A stretch of 32,898 nt of DNA from Acidimicrobiaceae bacterium (GCA_947447225.1 CANFJV010000008.1:1-32898); one strand, 5' to 3'; counted from the first letter of the stretch, positions 10,601 through 17,894 are shown. Program-made: numbers and translations. The notes: generated from the letters alone by a model not told the origin.

Positions 10601-13563
10601 GCTGGTGCCACCGGGTCACTGAGCACACTTGACAGCAAATTGCCCTGATCGTCATAGGCATCAATTTGGATGACTTGTGTCACACCGTTTTTCAGCCACG
10701 AGATCGTGCAGGTGGTCTCTGTTGTCGTGCAGATCGTTCCATCGCCAGAAACGGTGGAGACAAGGTAGGAATCAATTGCGCCTTCCGACGAAGGGGTCCA
10801 CGAAACCTGCAACTTCTTTGACTGAGCAACAACTGCAATATTGGCGGCAAACGGCTCAGGAGTGACAAGGCCGGTCGAAAGACTGGCAACCGAGGTGTAA
10901 GCGGAGTTGGTTGCCGTTGCGGTGAAGCCGTAGGCGTCGCCATTGGTGAGACCACTGATGGTGCACGAAAGCGAGTTCGTCGCACCTGAGACCTGGCAGG
11001 TTGCGCCGTTGGTGCCACTTGAAGGATTGGTCACGTCTTGAGCGGTCACGGTGTAGCTCACAACTGGCGAGCCACCATCATCTGCTGGAGCAGAGAACGT
11101 CACTGTGGCTGAAGCATCGCCTGCCGAAGCGTTCAGTTGTTGCGGGGCACTTGGCGGTCCAGCAATGGCCACCTCCTCGCTTGTTCCAGGCGAAGAAGAT
11201 CCCGTCATGGTCGTTCCTGGAATTGAGTAGTCCGCCACCACCGTGAAGGTGTAGTGGTGGCCAGTCAAAAGTCCAGTGACCATGCAGGCGGTCCAAGTCG
11301 GCGAGTAGCCAGGTCCAGCGACACAACCCTGACCGCTCTCAGGTGCACCGGGGTTCGCCAGGTCGTGGGCAAGGACTCGGTAGGCGTAGGTGCTTGCTCC
11401 ACCGGTCATCTCTGATGGAGCGTAGGAGACATAGGCGCTTCCGGTTGGAACCCCATTGGTGGAGGCCACGACCGAAGTTGGAGCACCTGGCGCCATCGCC
11501 ACGTTCACCACGACGATGTTGGAGTCGGCACTCCACGTTGGGCTTGCGACCGTAATTTCTCGGAACGTCCACGATCCGACAGCGAGATTCGTGAATCTCG
11601 CATTTCCAGAAGCGTCGGCGAAGGTGCTGGCATGTGCTCCATTTGGACCATCAGCTCCAACGATGTAACCGGCTAGCGCTTCACCGTGAAGGTTTGGTGG
11701 GGTGAAGTGGACCTGAACGGTTCCTACGCTGTCCGTCAACCACGCCTGAAGGTCAGTGACCGTTGACGGGGTAGAAGTCGGCACCGCAGGTGCACTCGGG
11801 ACACTCGCAACTGAAGTACCCCCAGCGCTCGTGGCAGTAACGGTGAAGGTATAGGTATCGCCATAGGTCAGTTGACTAATAAGACACGCGTACCAATTCG
11901 ATGAAATCCCAGGACCAGCAACGCAGGTGCTTCCATCCGACGGGCTACCAGGGCTTGACTGATCATGTGCAGTGACGGTGTAACTCGTGACGTTTGCGCC
12001 ACCGTTATCTGCCGGTGGTGTAAAGCTCACAAACGCAGAAGCATCATCAATCGAGCCAACAACTTGAACCGTGACATTTGTTGGAGCCTGTGGGGCGCTG
12101 AGCAAAGTGAACGGGGAACTCGCCGCACTTGCGGGGCCCGAACCAAACGCATTGTTTGCAATCACTCTGAAGGTGTAGGTGTGTCCTGTGGTGAGTCCTG
12201 AAACCACGATTGGGCTGGAAAAGCCATCCGTCCCAAACGAAGCAAGTGAACCTGTGTCCGTTGCAATGACGGTGTTGCTCGTCGCCTGGTACGCCGTTGG
12301 TGCAGAACTGTTCGACGATGGCGCATTGAATTGCACATAAGCCGAAGTTCCCGATGCAGTTGCCGATACCTGAGAGGGGGCACCCGGTGTGATGGCGACG
12401 GAATAAACCCGACGGTTCGTGTCGTCAGCGATATAGACCGTTTGATCGGGTCCAACAGCTACCGCGTACAAACTTCCGAAGTAGCACTTTGCCGCTACGC
12501 CACCCAATACGCAGGGCATGGTGTTGCTCGCGCCACCGGCGAACGTCGAGATGTTGCCATTGGGATCAACTCGAGCAATCCGGCCGTTAAGATTGATGTA
12601 GAGGTCGCCAACTGAGTCGAGGGCTAGGCCTCTCGGGGGGTTCAACTTGGACTGTGTCGCAAGAGCACCTTCGGTGATTGCCCCCGAGATGCCGGTTCCA
12701 GCAACCTTTACGAGATAGCCATTCGGCAAAACCTTCACCACTTGGTACGTACCGGCACATGCGATGTACAAGGTGCCTTGCGAATCAAGTGCGAGACCTA
12801 GCGGTGTGGCGAGTTTGGATGAAACTGCAAGACCTTCCGTGGGGCTGCCCGCTACCCCCGTTCCGGTAATGACGCTCAGCATTCCGTTCTTTACTGCTTC
12901 AACCACCTGATTCCCGGTATCGGCGATGTAGATCGTTCCGGTGCTGCTGACCGTAACTGCGGAGGGTCCATTCAAGCCTGCAGTCAACGCAGATGTTGAT
13001 CCTTGCAAGGCACCCGAGCCGACAGCACCAGAGCCGGCAACGGTGAAGATCGTGCCTTGAGGGGTGACAAGGAAGATCCTGTTGAGTGATGAATCGGCGA
13101 TGTAGACGTTGTTGTAGTAGTCGGTTGCTAGCCCCTGAGGCGAGCCCAACGCGACACTAACGGCCGAGTATCCGTTAGAAGGAGCCGAGAAGCCACCACC
13201 AGCAACGACGGAGATCTGGCCATTTGGTGAGACTTTCTCCACCATTGCTCGACTGACATCGGAGATGTACACGTTGCCGAGTGAGTCACTCGCAAGCCCT
13301 CTCAACGACCCGAGTGATGCCGAAGTGGCTGTCCCGCTTGGGCCAGCAGAAGCGTCCCAATACGAGCCATTGCCAGCGAAGGTCGTGAGATAACCAGGAG
13401 TTTGGACATCGGTTGCCGCTCCAGCCGGAGAAGGCGCCGAGAGTGCCACTCCACTGAGGGCAAGAAACCCTGCGAGGACTCCCCCGAAAACGTGACGAAG
13501 ACGCACTTTGAGAGATACCGCTTGGCCTCCCTTTCCATCATTGACTTGAACAGTGGTGAGCAT
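7639..13563 (-). CDS. Giant secreted protein: NHL beta-propeller plus ~17 fibronectin type III repeats
   Basis: About 1974 residues. The N-terminus has a Sec signal peptide (basic KVRLRHVF, a hydrophobic run, then APSPAGA before ATD). Next come about six NHL-type blades (residues ~60-390), each with a GLA.D..GN.YI.D pattern and a V.AG.G ending, forming a likely six-bladed propeller. The rest is about 17 fibronectin III domains of 85-100 residues joined by SAP/TAP linkers. Most domains carry two cysteines, usually 7 or more residues apart, suggesting one disulfide each. No LPXTG sorting motif is visible at the C-terminus (KVVRTA). I take the ATG at 13563; a GTG at 13581 is possible. The likely role is surface or extracellular adhesion or polysaccharide contact. 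It is divergent from two TetR genes. Confidence 0.9.
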   Translation of the reverse strand: MLTTVQVNDGKGGQAVSLKVRLRHVFGGVLAGFLALSGVALSAPSPAGAATDVQTPGYLTTFAGNGSYWDASAGPSGTATSASLGSLRGLASDSLGNVYISDVSRAMVEKVSPNGQISVVAGGGFSAPSNGYSAVSVALGSPQGLATDYYNNVYIADSSLNRIFLVTPQGTIFTVAGSGAVGSGALQGSTSALTAGLNGPSAVTVSSTGTIYIADTGNQVVEAVKNGMLSVITGTGVAGSPTEGLAVSSKLATPLGLALDSQGTLYIACAGTYQVVKVLPNGYLVKVAGTGISGAITEGALATQSKLNPPRGLALDSVGDLYINLNGRIARVDPNGNISTFAGGASNTMPCVLGGVAAKCYFGSLYAVAVGPDQTVYIADDTNRRVYSVAITPGAPSQVSATASGTSAYVQFNAPSSNSSAPTAYQATSNTVIATDTGSLASFGTDGFSSPIVVSGLTTGHTYTFRVIANNAFGSGPASAASSPFTLLSAPQAPTNVTVQVVGSIDDASAFVSFTPPADNGGANVTSYTVTAHDQSSPGSPSDGSTCVAGPGISSNWYACLISQLTYGDTYTFTVTATSAGGTSVASVPSAPAVPTSTPSTVTDLQAWLTDSVGTVQVHFTPPNLHGEALAGYIVGADGPNGAHASTFADASGNARFTNLAVGSWTFREITVASPTWSADSNIVVVNVAMAPGAPTSVVASTNGVPTGSAYVSYAPSEMTGGASTYAYRVLAHDLANPGAPESGQGCVAGPGYSPTWTACMVTGLLTGHHYTFTVVADYSIPGTTMTGSSSPGTSEEVAIAGPPSAPQQLNASAGDASATVTFSAPADDGGSPVVSYTVTAQDVTNPSSGTNGATCQVSGATNSLSCTISGLTNGDAYGFTATATNSAYTSVASLSTGLVTPEPFAANIAVVAQSKKLQVSWTPSSEGAIDSYLVSTVSGDGTICTTTETTCTISWLKNGVTQVIQIDAYDDQGNLLSSVLSDPVAPAGAPLAPLNVTAVAGNRSATISWSAASAQGSAVTTYTVTDEQGNSCSTETLSCTISQLVPGANDAFFVTATNGVGTSPLSVSSNIVVISATPSAPQGVTVTPKLSSLLVSWSASLTNGGSEISKYLVTDSFGNTCMTDQTSCVLSGQSLVNSAIDTVTVVGVNLDGLSSESSAPVTGVTGSLPDAPTGLHAYGGKNEVYLEWTAPFFRGGVPIQNYTVVVSNGQSYTTESTNYLITELDGGIGLGFQVFANNEFGSSLYSASADAMAVDVPTAPTGVVATAQDNGSVVVQFNASSGRGLSVDHYTVSDGNGHYCETTSTSCTVSGLSLGHTYRFNVVATNGRGDSAKSLSSVDVLAAALPEAPHDLFVTGGNHSVLISWQAGADNGSTISSYKVSSIGLAGPVVLCQTSQTSCAIGGLNNGAPYQFTVKATNGVGTSDASTLSPVVVPAGVPNSPTNLTAVVGDGSVTLSWTGSSTNGTPVTSYTVSANDGSSCDTPNGEQTTCAISGLTNGQTYSFYVVANSLAGSSLGASVRATPIGVPTAPQQVSVVAGNGSAVISFGPPAFNGGSIVTRYVASDGFGDTCWKQAAGSCRISGLTNGQNYTFAVVAINAAGPSTAVSVQAMPAGPPSRPTGVIAQAQNGKALVVWMPPADNGSPVLSYTVTSSAGQSCTSTTSSCTVSGLRNGESYFFIVKATNALGTSNPSAASNEVTPSAPPTAPQNLVAVPGDGAATFSWNAPQNTNGAAVTSYRVTNGVNFCETTSKTCTVTGLTNGQASVFRAYAQNAAGPSIASPSVQVVPATTSGAPTISSVTSIATGLEVAFVPPTVNGGAPVTSYLVSVNGGATFAAVASKSLTGSLLHLTGLTAGSTYSVALKAVNSAGASSRSEAVSATYVTTASSPKIISVNSQKTSVVVNYAAPSSTGGTPIVAYQYSLDRGVTWNLVSYGTPTKITITGLLRHKTYRLQLRAVNSAGIGSASSVKVVRTA

Positions 13564-13633
13564 TTCAATCCGCTTTCTCACGAGATCTGGAGTGGTCTTG
13601 AAGAATTAGTCAATCTTCATATCACAAAAATCA

Positions 13634-13676
13634 TCATTGAGTAAATGAACTACTCAATGAGTTAAAGTGAACACTT
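13634..13676. promoter_or_regulatory. Nested inverted repeats, candidate TetR operators
   Basis: TCATTGAGTA (13634-13643) and TACTCAATGA (13651-13660) form perfect 10-bp arms with a 7-nt spacer. The right arm also starts a second dyad, ACTCA-A-TGAGT (13652-13662). A third, AAGTG-AA-CACTT (13665-13676), follows. They lie in the AT-rich 154-bp region between the divergent giant gene and the first TetR gene, the usual place for a local TetR autoregulator to bind. That these TetR proteins bind here is inference. Confidence 0.6.
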
Positions 13677-13723
13677 GGTGAATGCGAAGGTGCGAATCAG
13701 GGAGTCTTCGCTCGCTCTAGAAC

Positions 13724-13729
13724 TAGGAT
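13724..13729 (+). promoter_or_regulatory. -10 box of leaderless TetR gene
   Basis: TAGGAT with 6 nt to the GTG at 13736. AGGA within it could also serve as a ribosome-binding site. Confidence 0.5.
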
Positions 13730-13735
13730 TGAGTT

Positions 13736-14338
13736 GTGGCAGGAGCAGCAATTCCAGAGCAAACCAGCAAGAGGTCCTATGTTCCTCGTGCCGAAGGCCG
13801 GATTCTCTTGGTGAACGCCACGATTGATCTCTTGCGGGAACTGCCCTTCCCCGACGTCACCGTGCGAAGAATCGCCGAGGACTCCGGACTCAACGTTCGA
13901 GCGATTGTGAACATCTTTGGTTCTCAGCAAGGCCTCTTTGTGGCCGTTGCCCGAGAGCTCGGTGACCGATTTGCCGCCATGATGGCGTCGCTTCCAGCTG
14001 ACCAGATCCAATTCACCCTGCTGTTTAACGAAGATGTGGTCCTTCGGACTCGCCTCGTCTCCTGGCTCATCGGACAAGGTGCGGACCCGCAGGACTTCAA
14101 GGTCGAGTCCGAATTTCAAGTCAGCCAAACCTTTATGGCGCGTCATCAACCAGGTACGGCGACCGAGGCCCAGGCGTGGTTGTTTGCGCAGATCCTGCAG
14201 TACATCGGTGAAGGATTCATCATGTTTGGTGATGCCCACGACCGCCGCCCCGGCGATCTCGCTGGTGCCGCCATTCTTCTTGGACGGATCCGAGACGAAC
14301 TCCCCCGACTCGCAGAGGGAATCTCGTTCGGCGAATAA
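13736..14338 (+). CDS. TetR-family transcriptional regulator, first of a tandem pair
   Basis: A 200-residue one-component regulator. The N-terminal helix-turn-helix region covers about residues 17-63 (ILLVNATIDLLRELPFPDV, then the recognition part VRRIAEDSGLNVRAIVNIFG, then SQQGLFVAVARE). The C-terminal ligand domain is unassigned. It shares the lead KRSYV.(K/R)AE.R.LL.NA.I.L with the next gene, so the two are paralogues. It is divergent from the giant NHL/FN3 gene, with dyads between them. The GTG start is supported by the -10 spacing. Confidence 0.88.
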   Translation: MAGAAIPEQTSKRSYVPRAEGRILLVNATIDLLRELPFPDVTVRRIAEDSGLNVRAIVNIFGSQQGLFVAVARELGDRFAAMMASLPADQIQFTLLFNEDVVLRTRLVSWLIGQGADPQDFKVESEFQVSQTFMARHQPGTATEAQAWLFAQILQYIGEGFIMFGDAHDRRPGDLAGAAILLGRIRDELPRLAEGISFGE

Positions 14339-14401
14339 TCAGCGAACAAGACGCGTTGTGCTCGCCTCGTGAAGTCACCGAGGTGCTATTACTGTTGGCC
14401 G

Positions 14402-14430
14402 TTGACGTCTGACACGTCTGAGGATTACAG
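14402..14430 (+). promoter_or_regulatory. Candidate promoter with direct repeat upstream of the second TetR gene
   Basis: TTGACG (14402-14407), a 17-nt spacer and TTACAG (14425-14430) make a plausible promoter. ACGTCTGA occurs twice at 9-nt spacing (14405-14412 and 14414-14421) across the spacer and could be a regulator site. Confidence 0.4.
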
Positions 14431-14454
14431 GGTCAAGTTCCTGAGGGAGAAGTA

Positions 14455-15063
14455 GTGAGCGCGAAGGCAACAACTAAGCGGTCCTACGTTCGAAAAGCTG
14501 AAGCTCGCTCACTGCTCATCAACGCCGCCATTGAACTCTTTCGCACACGCACTTTTTCGCAAGTGACAACCAAAGATATTGCCGAACGAGCAGGACTTAC
14601 TCCCGTCGCCATCCAATCTGCTTTTGGTGGCCAACTCGGCCTGTATGAAGAAGTTGCGAAAACCCTGATTTCAAATGTTGGTGAGGCCTTCGAACAATTA
14701 GAAGGTGCCCAAGCAAATCCAGCCCTTGTTCTCCACCCTGATCTTGTCCTGAGTGCTCGGCTTGTGGCTTGGCTTCGTGGGGAAGGGGTTCGCTTGAGCA
14801 CCTTTGCCCTTCCCGACGACAACAACATCGTCATCAAGATCTTGAAGCAAATAGGTGACGCGCCAATGGACCCCGTCCTTGAGCGGACCTACGCGCAGGT
14901 CCTCGGCTTCGCCATCACGGGCTTTGTTGCATTTGCTGATGAACAAGCCTTTCCGACCGAGGATCTCGTGCTCGGTATTGCCCTGATCCGGCGGTTCAGG
15001 CAATTCCTGTCCGAGAACCAAGAAGAACTCAGCGCCCTCGACCCGAGAATTCAACCGACGTAA
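14455..15063 (+). CDS. TetR-family transcriptional regulator, second of a tandem pair
   Basis: A 202-residue regulator with a GTG start and a clear GAGGGAG ribosome-binding site. The helix-turn-helix runs from LLINAAIELFRTRTFSQV through TTKDIAERAGLTPVAIQSAFGG to QLGLYEEVAKTL. It is paralogous to the preceding gene, most clearly in the first 50 residues and in the SARLVAWL motif (TRLVSWL in the paralogue). It sits 116 nt downstream with its own promoter-like sequence. Its role is probably local control in this neighbourhood; the ligand is unknown. Its TAA overlaps the ATG of the XRE fragment by one base. Confidence 0.88.
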   Translation: MSAKATTKRSYVRKAEARSLLINAAIELFRTRTFSQVTTKDIAERAGLTPVAIQSAFGGQLGLYEEVAKTLISNVGEAFEQLEGAQANPALVLHPDLVLSARLVAWLRGEGVRLSTFALPDDNNIVIKILKQIGDAPMDPVLERTYAQVLGFAITGFVAFADEQAFPTEDLVLGIALIRRFRQFLSENQEELSALDPRIQPT

Positions 15064-15209
15064 TGATTGCATTCAATCGGAACCTTCGTCGATTACAGAA
15101 TCTGACCCAGCGACAACTCAGCCAAATTGTCGGGATCACTCCAGAACATCTCTCTGCCTACGAAAACGATTCACGTTGCCTTGGCAAAAGGTCGATGGAC
15201 TCCTTGTGA
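15063..15209 (+). pseudogene. XRE-type helix-turn-helix fragment
   Basis: 48 residues starting at an ATG that overlaps the TAA of the second TetR gene. It reads FNRNLRRLQNLTQRQLSQIV then GITPEHLSAYEN, an XRE helix-turn-helix, and then stops at a TGA (15207-15209) before the last helix. The usual domain is about 60 residues and would end in further helices, so I read it as a truncated antitoxin-like regulator. A +1 shift near the stop keeps a frame open to about 15312. It could still make a small peptide. Confidence 0.6.
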
Positions 15210-15315
15210 AGATTGGCCCGAACACAACGCTGAGGGCCGAGCTCCCATTTACTAGGGACTCACCGTCGACACACCGAGCGATGTTCGCGCCGCTGTCATT
15301 CGATGAGTGTTGACT

Positions 15316-15892
15316 GGCGTCAAGGTTCTTCGAGGCTCAGATCATTCTTGACTGCCTCATTGATGTCGATCGGGTACTGACCTCACAAGGGATCGCCTAC
15401 ACGTTCGGGGGAGCACTTGCTCTGGCCAACTACGCCGATCCTCGAGATATCAATGGCATTGGCGTCAACGTGGCGACACCATTCAATGATGCAGGAGCTG
15501 TTCTCAGGGCACTCGAACCCGAAGGCTTTGCTCCAATGAGTGAGCCCCCCTCGCGCTACCTGCTACCTGAGCGCAAATGGTTCGAGGATTTGACGTGGTC
15601 TACCTCTATTTTAGTTTTGAACCATTCCACCAACGAATGCTTGAACGCAGGCGGTCAGCGGCGACTTAGATTGGCGCCAAACGGCAAACATTCGATGTCG
15701 TTGGTCCAAGATGATCTTGTCGTGTTCAAGGTGAGCTTCAACCGAGGCAAGGACTGGGTCGATAGTGAAACCATGATTGTTGCCGGGACAGTCATTGATC
15801 TTGTTCGCAACGAGTTGTTGGCGCTCCGAGGTCCAACGCTGCTTCTTCGAATTGCTCGCCTCTTACGACTGCTCGAGAACACCGCGCAGTAG
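15316..15892 (+). pseudogene. Decayed nucleotidyltransferase-fold gene (AbiEii/AbiGii-toxin-like)
   Basis: The frame is open from just after a TGA near 15313 to the TAG at 15890-15892, but has no ATG, GTG or TTG before 15470, which is already inside the domain. The N-terminal part reads GIAYTFGGALALANYADPR, the nucleotidyltransferase GG motif, and the C-terminal part reads LVVFKVSFNRGKDWVDSETM, typical of this toxin-like family. The expected DxD metal-binding pair is GIG (15455-15463); each Asp-to-Gly needs one base change. Loss of both start and catalytic acids indicates a dead gene. Its original partner was probably the XRE protein upstream, as in toxin-antitoxin-like or abortive-infection pairs. 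Confidence 0.75.
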
Positions 15893-15979
15893 TCTGCACG
15901 GACGAAGGCTGAAAGGAACAGCAATATCAACAACGACTCTCATTGGCCCTGGACCACTAACAGGGGTCCCCGCACCAGG

Positions 15980-16207
15980 GTCAAGAAGCTCCACGGCGAT
16001 CTCCAGCGGATCGCCCTACGAAAGCTCGCGGTCTTAGATGCAGCAGAAGTGCTTGAAGACCTTCGAGTGCCTCCGGGGAACCGACTCGAGAAGCTCGGCG
16101 GTGACCGAGCCGGTCAGTACAGCATCAGAATCAATGACCAATGGAGGATCTGCTTTCGATGGACGAAGGCGGGACCCGAAGAGGTCGCGATCACGGACTA
16201 CCACTGA
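15980..16207 (+). pseudogene. higB: higB toxin, N-terminally broken
   Basis: The last 75 residues of a HigB/RelE-type mRNA endonuclease are intact, including [33 protein letters not shown] and the ending ITDYH. The frame is open back to the nucleotidyltransferase stop at 15892, but it contains no ATG, GTG or TTG before a GTG deep inside the domain, and the first ~17 residues expected for the family are not recognisable. A frameshift or deletion near 15980 is likely. The stop is 11 nt before higA, the usual toxin-first order of higBA. Confidence 0.8.
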
Positions 16208-16218
16208 GAGGAAAAGCG

Positions 16219-16515
16219 ATGACGATCACGATGCCCCCAATCCACCCTGGCGAGGTCTTGATGGCCGACTTTCTTGAGCCCCTTGGGGTGACCCAGCACC
16301 ACGTGGCCATCTCGATTGGTGTCCCACCGCGCCGTATCAATGAAATCGTTCACGGTAAGCGTCGGGTGAGCGCAAATACGGCACTGCGCTTGTCGAAGTA
16401 CTTCGGGACAAGCGAGCGCTTCTGGATCAACCTTCAGGCTCGATACGACCTTGAAATCGAAAAGGATCAGCTCGGTCCAGTCCTCGATACCATCACGCCG
16501 CTCGCGGTGGCGTAG
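16219..16515 (+). CDS. higA: HigA-family antitoxin (XRE)
   Basis: A 98-residue DNA-binding antitoxin. It starts at the ATG at 16219 after an AGAGGAAAA ribosome-binding site. Family features are MPPIHPGEVLMADFLEPLG, the helix-turn-helix around VAISIGVPPRRINEIVHGKR, then TALRLSKYFGTSERFW and NLQARYDLE. Full length and all motifs are present, so it should still fold and repress, although its toxin partner is broken. It may act as an orphan antitoxin or regulator. The in-frame start at 16141 lies within higB and is rejected. Confidence 0.92.
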   Translation: MTITMPPIHPGEVLMADFLEPLGVTQHHVAISIGVPPRRINEIVHGKRRVSANTALRLSKYFGTSERFWINLQARYDLEIEKDQLGPVLDTITPLAVA

Positions 16516-16591
16516 CGGGGAATCGGTTCCTGTGTCTGGAACGGTTTGGTTGTTACCAATAAAAGAGAGATGAGCGTGCAGTTGTTCAGCC

Positions 16592-16609
16592 TCGAGAGAG
16601 AACTCTCGA
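16592..16609. terminator. Hairpin between higA and the VOC gene
   Basis: TCGAGAG (16592-16598) and CTCTCGA (16603-16609) form a 7-bp stem with an AGAA tetraloop between two convergent genes. There is no T-tract, so the terminator role is tentative. Confidence 0.4.
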
Positions 16610-16628
16610 TTGAAGCGATGCCAGTTGG

Positions 16629-16991
16629 CTAGTTGAGCATGAAGTGCGGATTGAAGATAAAGCCCACGACACTGCCACTCGGCGTGCGAACGGTGGCAGT
16701 CACAATGCCGTCGCCAACATCAGCCACTGCCGACACTGCGATAGCACCATGGGCGATTGCTCGTTCCACGGCTTGCCTCACGTCGGCGACGCCCCAGTAG
16801 GTCTGAGCCCCGTCTGCTGGATCTGCGTCTGGCAACAGACCAAGTTCGTAGCCTTCGACGTTGAAGCCCACATAGAAGGGTTCATCGAAATATGGCTCAA
16901 AGCCGAGAAAATTGCTCCACCACTCCTTAGCATTTTCGAGATCTGGGGCAGGGTAGATAACCGTACGGAGTCCGAGAAGAGGAGATGACAT
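16629..16991 (-). CDS. VOC (glyoxalase/bleomycin-resistance) family protein
   Basis: A 120-residue protein of the vicinal oxygen chelate fold. The first half reads LRTVIYPAPDLENAKEWWSN then FLGFEPYFDEPFYVGF, the second TYWGVADVRQAVERAIAHGA and RTPSGSVVGFIFNPHF, the usual two beta-alpha-beta-beta-beta units. Metal-ligand positions are not obvious, so it may be a binding protein rather than an enzyme. The start at 16991 (MSSPLLGLR) is chosen because upstream in-frame residues have no family match; the ribosome-binding site is weak. It converges with higA. Confidence 0.85.
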   Translation of the reverse strand: MSSPLLGLRTVIYPAPDLENAKEWWSNFLGFEPYFDEPFYVGFNVEGYELGLLPDADPADGAQTYWGVADVRQAVERAIAHGAIAVSAVADVGDGIVTATVRTPSGSVVGFIFNPHFMLN

Positions 16992-17097
16992 TTCTGAAGT
17001 ATCTCGCAGGGCGACGAGGCCCGGAGTCGGCACTGTTTTCAATATCCGACGGCATACCAATGTGTATCGGTTCGCACTCGATTGACACCAGTTGTGA

Positions 17098-17358
17098 CTA
17101 TGGCGCGTAGTGAAAGCGTGCTTGGAGGATTACCAAGTCCTCGCCATCAACCAAGTAGACCAAACGGTGCTCTTCGTCGATGCGCCGGGACCAGCAACCC
17201 GCCAAAATGTGGCGCAGAGGCTCAGGTTTGCCGATTCCTTCAAACGGCTCACGGAGTGATTCCTCTATCAATCGGTTGATTCTCTTGAGCGTTGCCCGGT
17301 CCCTCGCAAGCCAAAACCGGTAATCATCCCAGCCGTTGGGAGTAAAAACCAGCCTCAC
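17098..17358 (-). CDS. yoeB: YoeB-family mRNA interferase toxin
   Basis: An 86-residue ribosome-dependent endoribonuclease of the Txe/YoeB family. Key residues fall at the same numbers as I recall for the E. coli enzyme: Glu46 (in GKPEPLRH), Arg65 (in EEHRLVY), His83 and Tyr84 near the C-terminus. The family core PFEGIGKPEPLRH and WSRRIDEEHRLVYLV is complete, so the toxin looks active. Its GTG start overlaps the antitoxin stop by 4 nt (GTGA), giving translational coupling, with antitoxin first. It is a compact intact pair inside a patch with much decay. Confidence 0.95.
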   Translation of the reverse strand: MRLVFTPNGWDDYRFWLARDRATLKRINRLIEESLREPFEGIGKPEPLRHILAGCWSRRIDEEHRLVYLVDGEDLVILQARFHYAP

Positions 17359-17600
17359 AATTCAAGCGAGTGTTGCAGTCGTTCCCCAGTTTGCGCTTGG
17401 TGGAGGCTTTCGATGAGACGGGTGGCGTTAGCTGGCGATCGTAAAAGCCATGCCGTCTCCGTCAGAGCGTCGTAGTCAGCTCGCGACATCAGCACTGCAT
17501 CCCCTCGACGCGAGGTGATTTCAACGGGCTGCCGATCATTATTGACCTGTTCAATGAGGGGGAAAAGGTTCTTCCTAGCTTCACTCGCTGTTATCGTCAT
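17355..17600 (-). CDS. yefM: YefM/Phd-family antitoxin
   Basis: An 81-residue antitoxin. The N-terminal DNA-binding and dimerisation part is typical (MTITASEARKNLFPLIEQVN, then VEITSRRGDAVLMSRADYDAL); the C-terminal tail should wrap the toxin. An excellent TAAGGAG ribosome-binding site lies 5 nt before the ATG. The pair is expected to repress its own promoter as a complex with YoeB. Confidence 0.95.
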   Translation of the reverse strand: MTITASEARKNLFPLIEQVNNDRQPVEITSRRGDAVLMSRADYDALTETAWLLRSPANATRLIESLHQAQTGERLQHSLEL

Positions 17601-17614
17601 GGAGGCTCCTTACC

Positions 17615-17634
17615 AGTACCGTTTATTGTACCAT
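17615..17634 (-). promoter_or_regulatory. yefM-yoeB promoter and repeat
   Basis: On the minus strand TACAAT (17625-17630) is a near-consensus -10 box 24 nt before the yefM ATG. GTACC occurs twice at 12-nt spacing on the plus strand (from 17616 and 17628), next to and over the box, a plausible YefM-YoeB operator. No clear -35 is seen. Confidence 0.5.
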
Positions 17635-17640
17635 AATGGA

Positions 17641-17894
17641 CGAACAGCGCTGCGTCACGTCCACACACAACGGTCGTACCTCCAGGTCACTTTCGGCGAT
17701 GGGGTAAGAGCGCTACTAGGTGGCTCAACGTGCTCGCAAGGATCTCTGGGATGCTCGAGAGTGGCGAACGCATCTCCTTGCGTCCCTCCGCACTGATGTT
17801 GCACTCCACTAAGTGAGCACTGCATTTCAAGAACCAGAGACCCTGCCGAGCGTCACCCTCACCGCCGACGCAGAGCAGGGCTAGATTCAACAGC
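17641..17894 (+). other. Gene-relic stretch with coding-like fragments
   Basis: No intact gene here. In one plus frame, 17720-17812 reads VAQRARKDLWDAREWRTHLL and onward to a TAA, and the same frame continues 17813-17884 as 23 residues (VSTAFQEPETLPSVTLTADA...) to a TAG. Both pieces look like protein but I cannot name them. They sit between the YefM promoter and IS-like repeats, so they are probably debris of an inserted or deleted gene. Confidence 0.35.
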
